A stretch of 64,000 nucleotides of DNA from Phocaeicola_A sp036804505 (GCA_036804505.1 DAIRSI010000004.1:110577-174576), one strand, 5' to 3'; positions 1 to 9,640 are shown, numbered from the stretch's first letter. Notes: generated by a model not told the origin, from the sequence alone. Numbers and translations are program-made.

Positions 1-65
1 ATATTGCGGTTGATAACTTGAGACATTTTAAAGAAGGTAATCCACAAAATAATGTAGCAGAATGA
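1..65 (+). CDS. D-2-hydroxyacid dehydrogenase, C-terminal fragment
   Basis: Only the last 20 codons are in the window, read from base 3 to a TGA at 63-65. The peptide ends DNLRHFKEGNPQNNVAE, which resembles the C-terminal tail of NAD-dependent glycerate/2-hydroxyacid dehydrogenases (a final helix, then a G-x-P-x-N-x-V motif). The stop overlaps the start of the next gene in an ATGA arrangement, so the two are probably co-translated. The family call rests on a short tail and is tentative. Confidence 0.55.
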   Translation, partial: IAVDNLRHFKEGNPQNNVAE

Positions 66-703
66 TACAATTTGAATGGCCGACTTTTGTCAAAGTACTT
101 GAATTTATAGGAACTTTTGCTTTTGCTATATCAGGAATCCGTTTGGCTTCGGCCAAACGCTTCGATTGGTTTGGTGCATATGTGGTAGGTGTGGCAACTG
201 CTATCGGAGGCGGAACAATTCGTGATGTTATGTTAGGAATTACTCCGTTTTGGATGACAGATCCTATTTACCTCATTTGTTCCGGTTTTGCATTGTTATG
301 GGTAATCATGTTTAATAAACAGCTTATCAGGCAAAACAGTACATTTTTTATATTCGACTCGATAGGTCTGGCTTTGTTCACGGTGGTAGGTGTGAGCAAA
401 ACATTGACTTTAGGTTATCCCTTATGGGTGGCAGTCATTATGGGATGCATAACAGGTGCCGCAGGAGGTGTGATAAGAGACATATTCATTAATGAAGTTC
501 CTTTGATTTTCAGAAAAGAAATTTACGCAATGGCATGTGTAATTGGGGGAATAGTATATGGAATATGTTTAAAGGTAGGAGTTGGAGAAGCTTCTTTACA
601 GTTGTTTAGTGGCGCAAGTGTTTTCCTGACCCGCTTATTAGCCGTGAAATATCACTTGTGTCTCCCTATTCTCAAAGGTGAAGAACTTCAAGATAAAAAA
701 TAA
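62..703 (+). CDS. TRIC/YadS-family cation channel (UPF0126)
   Basis: A 213-residue inner-membrane protein made of two homologous three-helix repeats. The first carries GGGTIRD near residues 56-62 and the second AAGGVIRD near 132-139. These glycine-arginine-aspartate signatures mark the trimeric intracellular cation channel family, whose bacterial members conduct K+ and have also been linked to glycine uptake. Length is normal for bacterial TRIC proteins. The ATG overlaps the preceding dehydrogenase stop by 4 nt. Family assignment is firm; the ion or substrate here is unknown. Confidence 0.85.
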   Translation: MIQFEWPTFVKVLEFIGTFAFAISGIRLASAKRFDWFGAYVVGVATAIGGGTIRDVMLGITPFWMTDPIYLICSGFALLWVIMFNKQLIRQNSTFFIFDSIGLALFTVVGVSKTLTLGYPLWVAVIMGCITGAAGGVIRDIFINEVPLIFRKEIYAMACVIGGIVYGICLKVGVGEASLQLFSGASVFLTRLLAVKYHLCLPILKGEELQDKK

Positions 704-748
704 TTATTCATTTTTTATAAATAATAAAGCGATTTTAAAATATTTAAT

Positions 749-756
749 TATTTTTG
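749..756 (+). promoter_or_regulatory. Bacteroidetes -7 promoter element
   Basis: TATTTTTG matches the Bacteroidetes sigma-70 -7 consensus TAnnTTTG, 47 nt before the carboxyltransferase ATG. No clear -33 TTTG was seen. Confidence 0.55.
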
Positions 757-803
757 CGAATGAAAGATATATAATTCTTTTCTTATATAAAAGACATTGA
801 AAT

Positions 804-2576
804 ATGAAAAAAAAGATTCAGTTTAGTTTAGTTTATCGTGACATGTTCCAATCGTCCGGTAAATACCAGCCAAGGGCAGATCAGTTGGAGCGCATTGCTC
901 CCGTCATTGCCGATATGGGTTGTTTTGCTCGTGTGGAGACCAATGGAGGTGCTTTCGAACAAGTAAATCTCATGGCTGGCGAAAATCCTAACAAGGCAGT
1001 TCGTACTTTTACGAAAACATTTAATGAAGCGGGCATTAAAACTCATATGCTCGATCGTGGATTAAATGGCTTGCGAATGTATCCTGTACCGGCAGATGTG
1101 CGTAAACTGATGTATAAAGTCAAGCATGCTCAGGGCACTGATATAACTCGTATATTTTGCGGACTTAATGATGAACGTAATATTATTCCAAGCATTCATT
1201 ATGCTTTGGAAGGAGGCATGACTCCACAAGCTACCCTCTGTATAACAAATTCTCCTATTCACACAGTTGAGTACTATAGCAAGAAAGCCGACCTCTTCAT
1301 CGAAGCCGGTGCTCAGGAAATTTGTTTGAAGGATATGGCCGGTATCGGACAGCCTGCTATGCTGGGTGAACTGACAAAAAACATCAAGACGAAACATCCC
1401 GACATTATCATTCAATACCACGGACATTCAGGTCCCGGATTGTCTATGGCTTCTATGCTTGAAGTGGCCAATAATGGAGTAGATATATTGGATACTGCCA
1501 TCGAACCCTTGTCATGGGGAAAGGTTCATCCAGATATTATTTCAGTTCAAAGCATGCTCAAGCATGAAGGTTTTGATGTGCCCGAAATCAATATGGATGC
1601 CTATATGGCCGCCCGTTCAATGACTCAGGAATTCATTGACGAATGGTTGGGCTATTTCATCAACCCCTCCAACAAGCAGATGTCATCTTTGTTGTTGGGC
1701 TGTGGTTTGCCCGGAGGTATGATGGGATCTATGATGGCAGATCTGGGAGGTATACGTCGTTCTATCAATAATATTCTGAAGGAAAAAGGAGAACGTGAAT
1801 TGACAATGGATGATATGTTGGTAAAACTCTTTGATGAAGTTGCCTATGTATGGCCACGTGTGGGTTATCCACCTTTGGTTACTCCGTTCTCTCAATATGT
1901 GAAGAATATAGCTTTGATGAATTTGCTTACTTTGGCTCAAGGGAAGCCTCGTTTCACGATGATGGATGATGCCATGTGGGGAATGATTTTAGGTAAGAGT
2001 GGGAGAGTGCCCGGCAAGATCGATGAAGAACTTATCGCTCGTGCAAAGGAGCAGGGACGCGAATTTACAGATGCAGATCCTCAGAGTTATTATCCTGATG
2101 CCCTTGATAGTTTCCGTGAAGAAATGAAGAAAAACGGTTGGGACGAAGGACAAGATCAAGAGGAACTCTTTGAGTTGGCCATGCATCCGGAACAGTACCG
2201 TGATTACAAGAGTGGTGCTGCCAAAAAACGTTTTCTTGAAGAACTGCAACACATGAAAGATGAGGCTATGGCCAAGAAGGGTTATAATCCAGAAGAAGTT
2301 TCCAAAATCAAGCATGAAAAAGCTGATCCGATTGTTGCAAATACCAGAGGACAGATTCTTTATGAAATTAGTGTGGACGGACCTTCTATCGAACCTTTTA
2401 TTGGCAAGAAATACAAACAGGATGAACAATTCTGTGTCCTTTCTACCACGTGGGGTGAACTTCAGCCAATTATGGTAGGTTTTGATGGCCGTCTTACGGA
2501 GATATGTGTCAAACACGGTGGCCTTGTAAATAAAGGGGATGTGATAGGCTATCTGGAACGTGAAGGAATAAAATAA
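804..2576 (+). CDS. carboxyltransferase-type subunit (pyruvate carboxylase B / oxaloacetate decarboxylase alpha-like)
   Basis: 590 residues. An HMGL-like TIM barrel (about 5-280) is followed by a conserved PYC/OADA domain (about 300-480). The metal-site residues of carboxyltransferases are visible: Asp13 in YRDMFQSS, Lys176 in CLKDMAG (the carbamylated lysine of the family) and His206/His208 in HGHSG. The C-terminus (about 520-590) reads as a biotinyl/lipoyl-like fold, but where biotin carriers have AMKM this protein has STTWG at 547-551, so no biotinylatable lysine is present. It may work with a separate carrier protein or use another chemistry. It is transcribed alone and followed by a strong hairpin. 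The exact substrate (pyruvate, oxaloacetate or methylmalonyl-CoA) cannot be read from the sequence. Confidence 0.75.
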   Translation: MKKKIQFSLVYRDMFQSSGKYQPRADQLERIAPVIADMGCFARVETNGGAFEQVNLMAGENPNKAVRTFTKTFNEAGIKTHMLDRGLNGLRMYPVPADVRKLMYKVKHAQGTDITRIFCGLNDERNIIPSIHYALEGGMTPQATLCITNSPIHTVEYYSKKADLFIEAGAQEICLKDMAGIGQPAMLGELTKNIKTKHPDIIIQYHGHSGPGLSMASMLEVANNGVDILDTAIEPLSWGKVHPDIISVQSMLKHEGFDVPEINMDAYMAARSMTQEFIDEWLGYFINPSNKQMSSLLLGCGLPGGMMGSMMADLGGIRRSINNILKEKGERELTMDDMLVKLFDEVAYVWPRVGYPPLVTPFSQYVKNIALMNLLTLAQGKPRFTMMDDAMWGMILGKSGRVPGKIDEELIARAKEQGREFTDADPQSYYPDALDSFREEMKKNGWDEGQDQEELFELAMHPEQYRDYKSGAAKKRFLEELQHMKDEAMAKKGYNPEEVSKIKHEKADPIVANTRGQILYEISVDGPSIEPFIGKKYKQDEQFCVLSTTWGELQPIMVGFDGRLTEICVKHGGLVNKGDVIGYLEREGIK

Positions 2577-2592
2577 CGAAAGTTGCGTAAAG

Positions 2593-2622
2593 AAAAAAGG
2601 GAGTATCAATACTCCCTTTTTT
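2593..2622 (+). terminator. bidirectional intrinsic terminator
   Basis: Stem GGGAGTAT (2599-2606) pairs with ATACTCCC (2609-2616), flanked by six A on the left and six T on the right. The symmetric A and T tracts let it act for the carboxyltransferase gene on the plus strand and for proS readthrough on the minus strand. Confidence 0.85.
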
Positions 2623-2655
2623 GCTATATGTGGTTTGCCGTTGGGCTTTCCTTTG

Positions 2656-2703
2656 TTAGCTATCGTAATTAACGTAGTTAGCTATGTTAATCAACGTAGT
2701 TAG
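2656..2703. repeat. 22-nt tandem repeat, two copies plus a partial third
   Basis: Unit 1 (2656-2677) and unit 2 (2678-2699) both start TTAGCTAT and end AACGTAG, with only a few internal differences; a third copy begins TTAG at 2700. The words TAGCTA and TTAATTA are self-complementary. It lies between the converging 3' ends of the carboxyltransferase gene and proS. Confidence 0.8.
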
Positions 2704-2726
2704 GTGGTACAACTGACCCCCCGCCA

Positions 2727-4208
2727 TTAATAAGCTCTTGCAAACAGAACCCTGCGTTCCGATGGCTTTCCTGTCACCATGCATTTCCCCGGAGTTTTGT
2801 CTCCTTCAAAAGGAATGCAACGGATGGTAGCCTTTGTTTCATCTTTGATGCGTTCTTCCGTTTCGGTTGTACCGTCCCAATGTGCGAGAATGAAACCGCC
2901 TTTTTCTATCTGCTCTTTGAATTCATCATAAGTATCAACAGTGTACGTATTCTCTTTTCTGAAATTCAAAGCTTTCTGGAACAGGTTTTCTTGAATTTCA
3001 TCAAGTAATTTTTTAACGAAATCCTCTATACCGTCCAGTGTGACAGAATTTTTCTCCAGTGTGTCGCGGCGCATAACCTCAACGCTGTTGTTATCTAAGT
3101 CTCTAGGTCCCATTACCAGACGAACGGGAACTCCCTTCAATTCGTAATCGGCAAATTTGAAACCGGGACGTCTGTTATCCGCATTGTCATATTTCACGGA
3201 TATACCCATTGCTTTTAATTTGCTTGAAATTTCATTTGCTTTGGCATCAATACGCTTCAGTTGTTCCTCGTTTTTGTAAATAGGAATGATAACGACTTCA
3301 ATCGGAGCAAGTTTTGGAGGTAATACCAATCCGTTGTCATCGGAATGAGTCATGATCAAGGCACCCATCAGACGTGTGGATACACCCCAGGATGTGGCCC
3401 AGACATAATCCATGTTGTTGTTCTTGTCGACGAATTGTACATCAAATGCTTTGGCAAAGTTTTGACCTAAGAAGTGTGATGTTCCGCTCTGTAGAGCTTT
3501 TCCGTCTTGCATCAATGCTTCTATGGTGTAAGTGTCAATGGCACCTGCAAATCTCTCGTTGGCAGATTTTACACCTTTCACTACCGGTATCGACATCCAT
3601 TTCTCTGCAAACTCAGCATAAACATTCAGCATTCTCACTGCTTCCTCTTCAGCCTCTTCACGAGTGGCATGGGCTGTATGTCCTTCTTGCCACAAGAATT
3701 CTGCTGTTCTGAGGAACAGACGGGTGCGCATTTCCCAACGCATGACATTGGCCCATTGGTTGCACAGGATAGGGAGATCACGATAGGAGTGAATCCAATT
3801 TTTGTAAGTACTCCAAATGATGGTTTCACTGGTAGGGCGAATGATTAATTCTTCATCAAGTTTTGCTGCAGGATCGACAATGACTCCACTGCCGTCTTCT
3901 GCATTTTTCAGTCTGTAGTGAGTCACTACAGCACATTCTTTTGCAAAGCCTTCTACATGTTCCGCTTCCCGGCTTAAGTAAGATTTAGGAATTAGCAGAG
4001 GAAAATAAGCATTTTGATGTCCCGTTGCCTTGAACATATCGTCCAATTGGCGTTGTATTTTTTCCCAAATTGCATAACCGTAAGGTTTGATAACCATACA
4101 TCCTCTGACCGGTGATTGTTCAGCCAAATCGGCTTTTATTACCAAATCATTGTACCATTGTGAGTAGTTTTCACTACGTTTGGTCAGTTCTTTTAATTCT
4201 GCTGCCAT
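2727..4208 (-). CDS. proS: prolyl-tRNA synthetase, archaeal/eukaryotic type
   Basis: 493-residue class II aminoacyl-tRNA synthetase that charges tRNA-Pro in the cytoplasm. Motif 2 is visible in RWEMRTRLFLRTAEFLWQEG, and the catalytic core has IIRPTSET and QSGTSHFLGQNFAKAF. The anticodon-binding domain follows (about 280-390), then the extra C-terminal domain ending in a terminal tyrosine (FARAY) that marks the archaeal/eukaryotic ProS type. There is no bacterial editing insertion; the YbaK-like deacylase at 40043 could edit in trans. Length is normal. The ATG follows a good -7 element. Confidence 0.95.
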   Translation of the reverse strand: MAAELKELTKRSENYSQWYNDLVIKADLAEQSPVRGCMVIKPYGYAIWEKIQRQLDDMFKATGHQNAYFPLLIPKSYLSREAEHVEGFAKECAVVTHYRLKNAEDGSGVIVDPAAKLDEELIIRPTSETIIWSTYKNWIHSYRDLPILCNQWANVMRWEMRTRLFLRTAEFLWQEGHTAHATREEAEEEAVRMLNVYAEFAEKWMSIPVVKGVKSANERFAGAIDTYTIEALMQDGKALQSGTSHFLGQNFAKAFDVQFVDKNNNMDYVWATSWGVSTRLMGALIMTHSDDNGLVLPPKLAPIEVVIIPIYKNEEQLKRIDAKANEISSKLKAMGISVKYDNADNRRPGFKFADYELKGVPVRLVMGPRDLDNNSVEVMRRDTLEKNSVTLDGIEDFVKKLLDEIQENLFQKALNFRKENTYTVDTYDEFKEQIEKGGFILAHWDGTTETEERIKDETKATIRCIPFEGDKTPGKCMVTGKPSERRVLFARAY

Positions 4209-4246
4209 TTTTATTTATATATTATTTTACTCAATAATTAGGTTTG

Positions 4247-4254
4247 CAAAATTA
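4247..4254 (-). promoter_or_regulatory. -7 promoter element of proS
   Basis: On the minus strand the sequence reads TAATTTTG, matching TAnnTTTG, about 40 nt before the proS start. Confidence 0.6.
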
Positions 4255-4339
4255 CTAAATATTAAGTATCGTAGCAACAAAGAATGCTCTTTTGTGAAAA
4301 TTTTTGATAAAAAACATCCGCTGAATGTTTCAAAAAACG

Positions 4340-4347
4340 TATATTTG
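4340..4347 (+). promoter_or_regulatory. -7 promoter element of the OmpA lipoprotein gene
   Basis: TATATTTG matches TAnnTTTG, 32 nt before the ATG. Confidence 0.6.
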
Positions 4348-4379
4348 CATGAATTTTAGTAATTTAATAATTAAAAGTT

Positions 4380-5063
4380 ATGAAAAAAATTAAATTAGTT
4401 TCATTATTGCTTTGTGCAACTATGGTTTTTGGAGGATGCGGCAGTATGAGTAATACAGCCAAAGGCGGTCTGCTCGGTGCTGGTGGTGGCGCATTGTTAG
4501 GTGGAATTGTTGGTAAGATAGCTGGTAACACAGCTGTAGGTGCAGCTATTGGTGCTGCAGTTGGTACAGGTGCCGGTGTTATTATCGGTAAGAAAATGGA
4601 TAAAGCTAAAGCTGAAGCTGAAAAGGTTCAGAATGCTAAAGTTGAAGAGGTTACTGATGCCAACGGATTGAAAGCTGTAAAAGTTACGTTTGATTCAGGT
4701 ATCTTGTTTGCAACAAACCAGGCAGCCTTGAACACTGCTGCAAAGAATTCATTGAATAAATTTGCCGGTGTGCTTAATTCAAATAAAGATATGGATATTG
4801 CCATATATGGACATACTGATAACACAGGTAGTGATGCTGTCAATGATCCTTTATCTTTGAAACGTGCACAATCAGTTCAGAACTATTTGCAAAGTTGCAA
4901 TGTAACTGTCAATCAGTTCAAGACTATACAAGGAATGGGTTCCAAGTCTCCTGTATCTGATAATACTACAGCAGCCGGCCGTCAGGCTAACCGTCGTGTA
5001 GAAGTTTACATGTATGCAAGTGAGAACATGATTAAGGATGCTGAAGCTCAGGCTGGAAAGTAA
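4380..5063 (+). CDS. OmpA-family peptidoglycan-binding lipoprotein
   Basis: 227 residues. A type II signal peptide ends at the lipobox FGGC (Cys20). A glycine-zipper segment (about 28-70, many GxxxG steps) is followed by an OmpA-like peptidoglycan-binding domain (about 100-215) with GHTDNTGSDAVN and NRRVEVYM, containing the Asp and Arg that bind diaminopimelate. Such proteins tether the outer membrane to the cell wall. The gene stands alone, with its own promoter and terminator. Family and location are confident; any specialised role of the glycine zipper is unknown. Confidence 0.9.
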   Translation: MKKIKLVSLLLCATMVFGGCGSMSNTAKGGLLGAGGGALLGGIVGKIAGNTAVGAAIGAAVGTGAGVIIGKKMDKAKAEAEKVQNAKVEEVTDANGLKAVKVTFDSGILFATNQAALNTAAKNSLNKFAGVLNSNKDMDIAIYGHTDNTGSDAVNDPLSLKRAQSVQNYLQSCNVTVNQFKTIQGMGSKSPVSDNTTAAGRQANRRVEVYMYASENMIKDAEAQAGK

Positions 5064-5088
5064 TTCTAAATAACATGATAATGATAAA

Positions 5089-5120
5089 GGGAAATAGATT
5101 AGTGTCTATTTCCCTTTTTT
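5089..5120 (+). terminator. intrinsic terminator of the OmpA gene
   Basis: A 10-bp stem GGGAAATAGA (5089-5098) / TCTATTTCCC (5105-5114) with a 6-nt loop is followed by six T. The right arm overlaps the stop codon of the converging tamB gene. Confidence 0.85.
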
Positions 5121-8100
5121 ATTCCATTTGATAAAACTCGTATCCGGATTCTTTGGTATTTTCTTTTTGTCCGTTTTGGCTGGCTGTTTGTAAATGTTTT
5201 TATTTTTTCCCCATCTGAACAGATCTTTCCAGCTATTGAATTCCTTTTTAAATACAATTCCTACACCTTGAGTGGTTAATGTGGATTTCGCAAAATAGCG
5301 GTCATTGGTTTCGTTGTATCCTTTCAGACTGATTTCTCCGGATGGAGTCAACAGCCACTGTACATCAAAGTCACCGACAAAGTTATTGTTTTTAATGGCA
5401 TTCTCTTTATAGCCGAAACTTCCGTTGATGAGCAAACGATTGTTCAGCATCCTTCCCGAAAGCATGTTTTCCCATTCCACATCCGTCCATCCGTTAGTGC
5501 CGGTACTCAGATTAGTTCCGAAATTCCAGTTATTATTGTTAATGAATTGCCCCAGCATGTTGTTGACTTGTCCGGAGAGGGTAGACGAAAGAAGAGAGCT
5601 CATTGCAGATGATTGAGTTCCCGTTCCATTAGCTCTGGCATATTCATATGTGTAGAATCTTCCTACACCTAATAGATAAATGATTTGCATGTTCATTTCC
5701 TCATCCGTACTGATTAGACTCTTGACCATTTCTTTTTCCTCTTCATTTACGGTAGGGAGTTCCAAGTCAAATTTAAAGACAGGATGCAGGAGTTTACCGC
5801 TTAAATTCATCAGACAATTCACCTTTACATTATTTTGTGAAAAATTTCCGCTGGAAGTCAAGTCACTCAGTGACACATTATTTACCGTATATACAGCTTG
5901 TACATCCAAATCAGCTGCCATCGGGTCACCGCTGAAAGATACTGAGCCTTGTTTCAACTGAAAGTCTTTTCTGATTACCTGCTGCATGCTGAGTTTATAT
6001 ACTCCTTGGGTTATGTTGTAATCACCGAACATACGGAAATCTCCTTTATTATAATAAGAAGCACGAATATTTCCGTTTCCATGGCAGGTGATGTTGTCAC
6101 CGGCAACAGGATCCATGATTACTTTGAGTGTTGCATCCGGAGTGGCATCTACCAGCATATTTATTCGGATGTCCATTGGGGTGTCATCTTCTTGTTCTTT
6201 CTCTTCGTTATCTTCTTGATTGAATTTCACAATGATATTGTCTTCTTCCCTCTTAGGAGACTTGTCATAGAAGGTGATAAATTGCCTGTTGGTTATTTCG
6301 TTTGGGCTGCCGGCGTTATATACTAATAACGATTTGTTGTTGGTCGTCATATTGACATTGACATTCAATACATTTCCGCCACCCGTTATATTGGCCGTAC
6401 CGGTGCCGTACATACTTCCGTAAAAAGGAAGCCCGTTAAATGTTTTCGTATCATAGCATAGCAGACCTTTCGAATTTATTTCAAATGAATATTTCAAGTT
6501 ATGCAGACAATTATGCTTTACGGTACCATTAACGATGCCTTTATTCCCTTCTGCATCAGATATATTTACATTATTGAAGGATATGAGGTTAGGTCTCAAG
6601 TGAATAGAATCTTGTTTGATTATGAAGGGGGTATTCAATACTTTCAGTTTCGCTTTCACGTCTGCACATACATCCCCTTCGAGGTTTAGCATGCTGAATG
6701 GCCCGAATACTCGTACCCATCCCTTTCCGCGCCCTTCAACATTGCTGAAGATACCTCCGACAAAAGAGTTTAAGAATGATAGATTGCTTTGGTTGGCTGT
6801 GATGAACAAATCCAAGCCGCCTTTTGCCGGTGAAACCAGTCCTTCCACGTGCGTTGTGCTGATGCCTGGTTCAGCAATGTGGGCATTCAGATATATGCCT
6901 TTTTGTTGCTTGTCATATTTCCCATAAATATTCATATCACCCATGTAACCGTTTTCAAATGAAAAATCCCTGATTGTCAGGTAAGTGTCTGCATTAGGAG
7001 AGTTAAGGGCGGAACTTATGTATGCTTTTCCTGTGGCAAGCCCTTTGAAATCAACCGGATGAAAATGGAGAATATCAAAGACATATTCCAAATTGATGTC
7101 TTGGAGATCAACGATAAGAGAATCATTTGATTTTTTATCCAGAACTCCATTAATCTTCAAATGCTGGTCTTTATGTTCAAAGAGAAAATTGTTGACTTTG
7201 ATATTGTGTGGTCTGAAATTGATTTCAGAAGGGTGTATGTGCCAGGTAGTATCATTTACGATTACTTCCGTTGGCTGCACGTGAAGGTCTGCCAGTAACT
7301 GAGGATTTTTTCCTTCTGACTTAAAGAAATCAGCCAATGACGAAAATTTCCCGCTGTATGTTGTTTTGGTATTGTTTCCCCATGTAATATCTGTTTTCAA
7401 TTGGTCGTTCTGTGCGGAAGCATTAACCACAAAATTGAGCATTGCACCTTTCGACATTGCTTTAGCCAATCGTATGGTACAATTGAACATGTCATTTGGA
7501 TTCTCACAGGTAATCATTCCTGATTCATAACGGTTGTTATTATAGCTGAATGAAGGAAAGTAACCTTCAATCTTGAGTTTGCTGGTCTTGTCGCTGAAGT
7601 AACCGCTTATTTTTCCGGTAGAATTCAGGTGGAGTGGAATATCCAGCACTTTGCTCCAGAAATCGGATTTATACACTTCGGCCTGAAAACTGAAATTATT
7701 ATGTGTCTGGTTTTTCTTGTGAACGGTAATCAGAGATGGTATATATTTTTGCATCGTACTGATAATGCTTGTAGGTATGGTTGCATAGGAATAATCTCCA
7801 GTAACGGTTGCTTGAATAATATCTGAGTCTATTTTCAGCTGTTTAAGCCCATTGTCGGTTTTGTTTGCCTGTATGGTCATTTCTTTCATTTCATAATATT
7901 TATCCGGGGCTTTCATCGTCAAACTGTCTATGGTGATATTTCCTACCATATTGTCAGGAGAATTTCCTGTGAATAAGGCATACATGGAAATTGAAAAATC
8001 AGTGTTCTTATATTTTTTTGTAAGATTCAAATTGTAGGGATTGAATTTGCTTACTTTTATGTTGACATTGAAATACGGTTTTGCTTGGGCGATATTGAAT

Positions 8101-9614
8101 TTTCCATCAAGATTAAGAGATATATTATGATCATCAAGCGAACAGTTTCCATCAAAGCCACCGTTCTGAAATGCGCCATCCAATGCAATGTTTTTGTATT
8201 CATAGCCATTATAAAACAAGCTTGCTATATTACCATTGACTTTACTGTCAGGATATTTTGCATTTATATTTTTTCCTGATATATCTCCGCTGAATGAAAT
8301 TTTGCCTATTTTATTGTTATCAAGTAATTTACCGAGTTCAAAACCTTCGCATTCCAGTCTTCCGTCATAAGTCTTTTTCTTCCCGTTAATGTTCATATCG
8401 GCTTTTGCAGTGCCAAGGCCGGTACGCAATACTCCATAGGTCGCCATTCCGTTTGTATTTAAATGCACTTCTCCTTTGAAGTGGATGTTTCCTAGCCTTG
8501 AAAGGATAGAAGGTGTTTCGGTAATATTGGGAATCAAACTTTTAAGGAGTATGTGCATACCCGTATTGTTTATGGTCAAACTGGATACTTTGCCTGTCAG
8601 GGAGAGTTTTTCGGGCCCGCTTAAATTATGTAGAAAAATATTGGCATCCAATTGGATATCTTTATGGACAGACTGAACATGAATATCTTTCAGACTAGTA
8701 TGCCTCATATCACCTTCGGCAATCATATTCGCTTGCAATGGATCTTCGGCAAGTTTTAATGCAGGAATAAATGCAGAAATGTCACTTAACGTGATTATAG
8801 AGTTTTTCAAGGCCCCTTTGTATTTTATGGATTCCGTAAGTACTTTATTTGCTTTAACTGCATAATTGACTTTGATGGTATCAAATACAATTTTGGTGGC
8901 CGGCAGTTCCAATTCCATGTTTGTCAAATACATTCGCTTCCTGTTGGCGGTAGCTTTCATTTTAAAATGCTTTAAATGAAAATCCGAATGCTCATCAAAA
9001 TCCATGCGTCGGATAGAAATATTCAAGGAATCTTTATTTAAAGCTTTTAATGATATATTGGCATTGAATCTGCTGATACCTAGGTGCTTGATATTGAATT
9101 TACGGGGTGTTACCGGAACATACCATTCATTATAACTGAGATTGCCGCGTCTAAGAAGCAGTGAATTTATACGTAAGTCCAAAGGTTTACTTGGCTTGTT
9201 TTTGTCTTTTGAAGACAGAGCATCCAGTATGAACTGATAGTTGGGTTTTGATTTTGATGTTTTTTTGTAGAGGTTGGCAGTGAATCCGAATAACTGTGCG
9301 CTTCCTATTGAAATTTTTCCTTTTACCAGTTCTCTAAGATTGAATTTTGCCGAGAGTCTGGAAATTTTCAGCATGACATTATTTTCCTGGTCATTTATTG
9401 TGACATCATCAATAATGATGCGATTGAGAAGACCTATGTCTATACGATTGATGCTGACTCCCGTTTTAAGCTGTCTGCCCAATTCATTGGCTACGGCAAC
9501 AGAAAGCCTCTGCTGGATGTATGGAATATTCAGCAAAGAAATGGCACCTACATATAAACAAATGATTATAGCAAGTACTGTACGGATAATTCTACTAAAT
9601 CTTTTAATAGGCAA
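5106..9614 (-). CDS. tamB: translocation and assembly module protein TamB
   Basis: 1502-residue AsmA/TamB-type protein. It has one N-terminal membrane anchor (about 10-30), a very long beta-strand-rich periplasmic region and the C-terminal TamB (DUF490) domain (about 1080-1470). Such proteins form a hydrophobic groove bridging inner and outer membranes and act in lipid transport or outer-membrane protein insertion. The start is TTG at 9614: the codon before it in frame is TAA, and the next in-frame ATG lies past the membrane anchor. A -7 element sits 19 nt upstream. The stop lies inside the converging OmpA terminator. Length is typical of Bacteroidetes TamB. Confidence 0.9.
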   Translation of the reverse strand: MPIKRFSRIIRTVLAIIICLYVGAISLLNIPYIQQRLSVAVANELGRQLKTGVSINRIDIGLLNRIIIDDVTINDQENNVMLKISRLSAKFNLRELVKGKISIGSAQLFGFTANLYKKTSKSKPNYQFILDALSSKDKNKPSKPLDLRINSLLLRRGNLSYNEWYVPVTPRKFNIKHLGISRFNANISLKALNKDSLNISIRRMDFDEHSDFHLKHFKMKATANRKRMYLTNMELELPATKIVFDTIKVNYAVKANKVLTESIKYKGALKNSIITLSDISAFIPALKLAEDPLQANMIAEGDMRHTSLKDIHVQSVHKDIQLDANIFLHNLSGPEKLSLTGKVSSLTINNTGMHILLKSLIPNITETPSILSRLGNIHFKGEVHLNTNGMATYGVLRTGLGTAKADMNINGKKKTYDGRLECEGFELGKLLDNNKIGKISFSGDISGKNINAKYPDSKVNGNIASLFYNGYEYKNIALDGAFQNGGFDGNCSLDDHNISLNLDGKFNIAQAKPYFNVNIKVSKFNPYNLNLTKKYKNTDFSISMYALFTGNSPDNMVGNITIDSLTMKAPDKYYEMKEMTIQANKTDNGLKQLKIDSDIIQATVTGDYSYATIPTSIISTMQKYIPSLITVHKKNQTHNNFSFQAEVYKSDFWSKVLDIPLHLNSTGKISGYFSDKTSKLKIEGYFPSFSYNNNRYESGMITCENPNDMFNCTIRLAKAMSKGAMLNFVVNASAQNDQLKTDITWGNNTKTTYSGKFSSLADFFKSEGKNPQLLADLHVQPTEVIVNDTTWHIHPSEINFRPHNIKVNNFLFEHKDQHLKINGVLDKKSNDSLIVDLQDINLEYVFDILHFHPVDFKGLATGKAYISSALNSPNADTYLTIRDFSFENGYMGDMNIYGKYDKQQKGIYLNAHIAEPGISTTHVEGLVSPAKGGLDLFITANQSNLSFLNSFVGGIFSNVEGRGKGWVRVFGPFSMLNLEGDVCADVKAKLKVLNTPFIIKQDSIHLRPNLISFNNVNISDAEGNKGIVNGTVKHNCLHNLKYSFEINSKGLLCYDTKTFNGLPFYGSMYGTGTANITGGGNVLNVNVNMTTNNKSLLVYNAGSPNEITNRQFITFYDKSPKREEDNIIVKFNQEDNEEKEQEDDTPMDIRINMLVDATPDATLKVIMDPVAGDNITCHGNGNIRASYYNKGDFRMFGDYNITQGVYKLSMQQVIRKDFQLKQGSVSFSGDPMAADLDVQAVYTVNNVSLSDLTSSGNFSQNNVKVNCLMNLSGKLLHPVFKFDLELPTVNEEEKEMVKSLISTDEEMNMQIIYLLGVGRFYTYEYARANGTGTQSSAMSSLLSSTLSGQVNNMLGQFINNNNWNFGTNLSTGTNGWTDVEWENMLSGRMLNNRLLINGSFGYKENAIKNNNFVGDFDVQWLLTPSGEISLKGYNETNDRYFAKSTLTTQGVGIVFKKEFNSWKDLFRWGKNKNIYKQPAKTDKKKIPKNPDTSFIKWNKKGK

Positions 9615-9632
9615 TTATATTATTTTGTCATG

Positions 9633-9640
9633 CAAAAATA
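9633..9640 (-). promoter_or_regulatory. -7 promoter element of tamB
   Basis: The minus strand reads TATTTTTG, matching TAnnTTTG, 18 nt upstream of the TTG start. It supports transcription beginning just before that start. Confidence 0.6.

Noticed and set aside
1989..2609. 206-codon minus-strand frame inside the carboxyltransferase gene
   Set aside because: It lies antisense to a well-supported gene, with low-complexity hydrophobic translation and no family resemblance.
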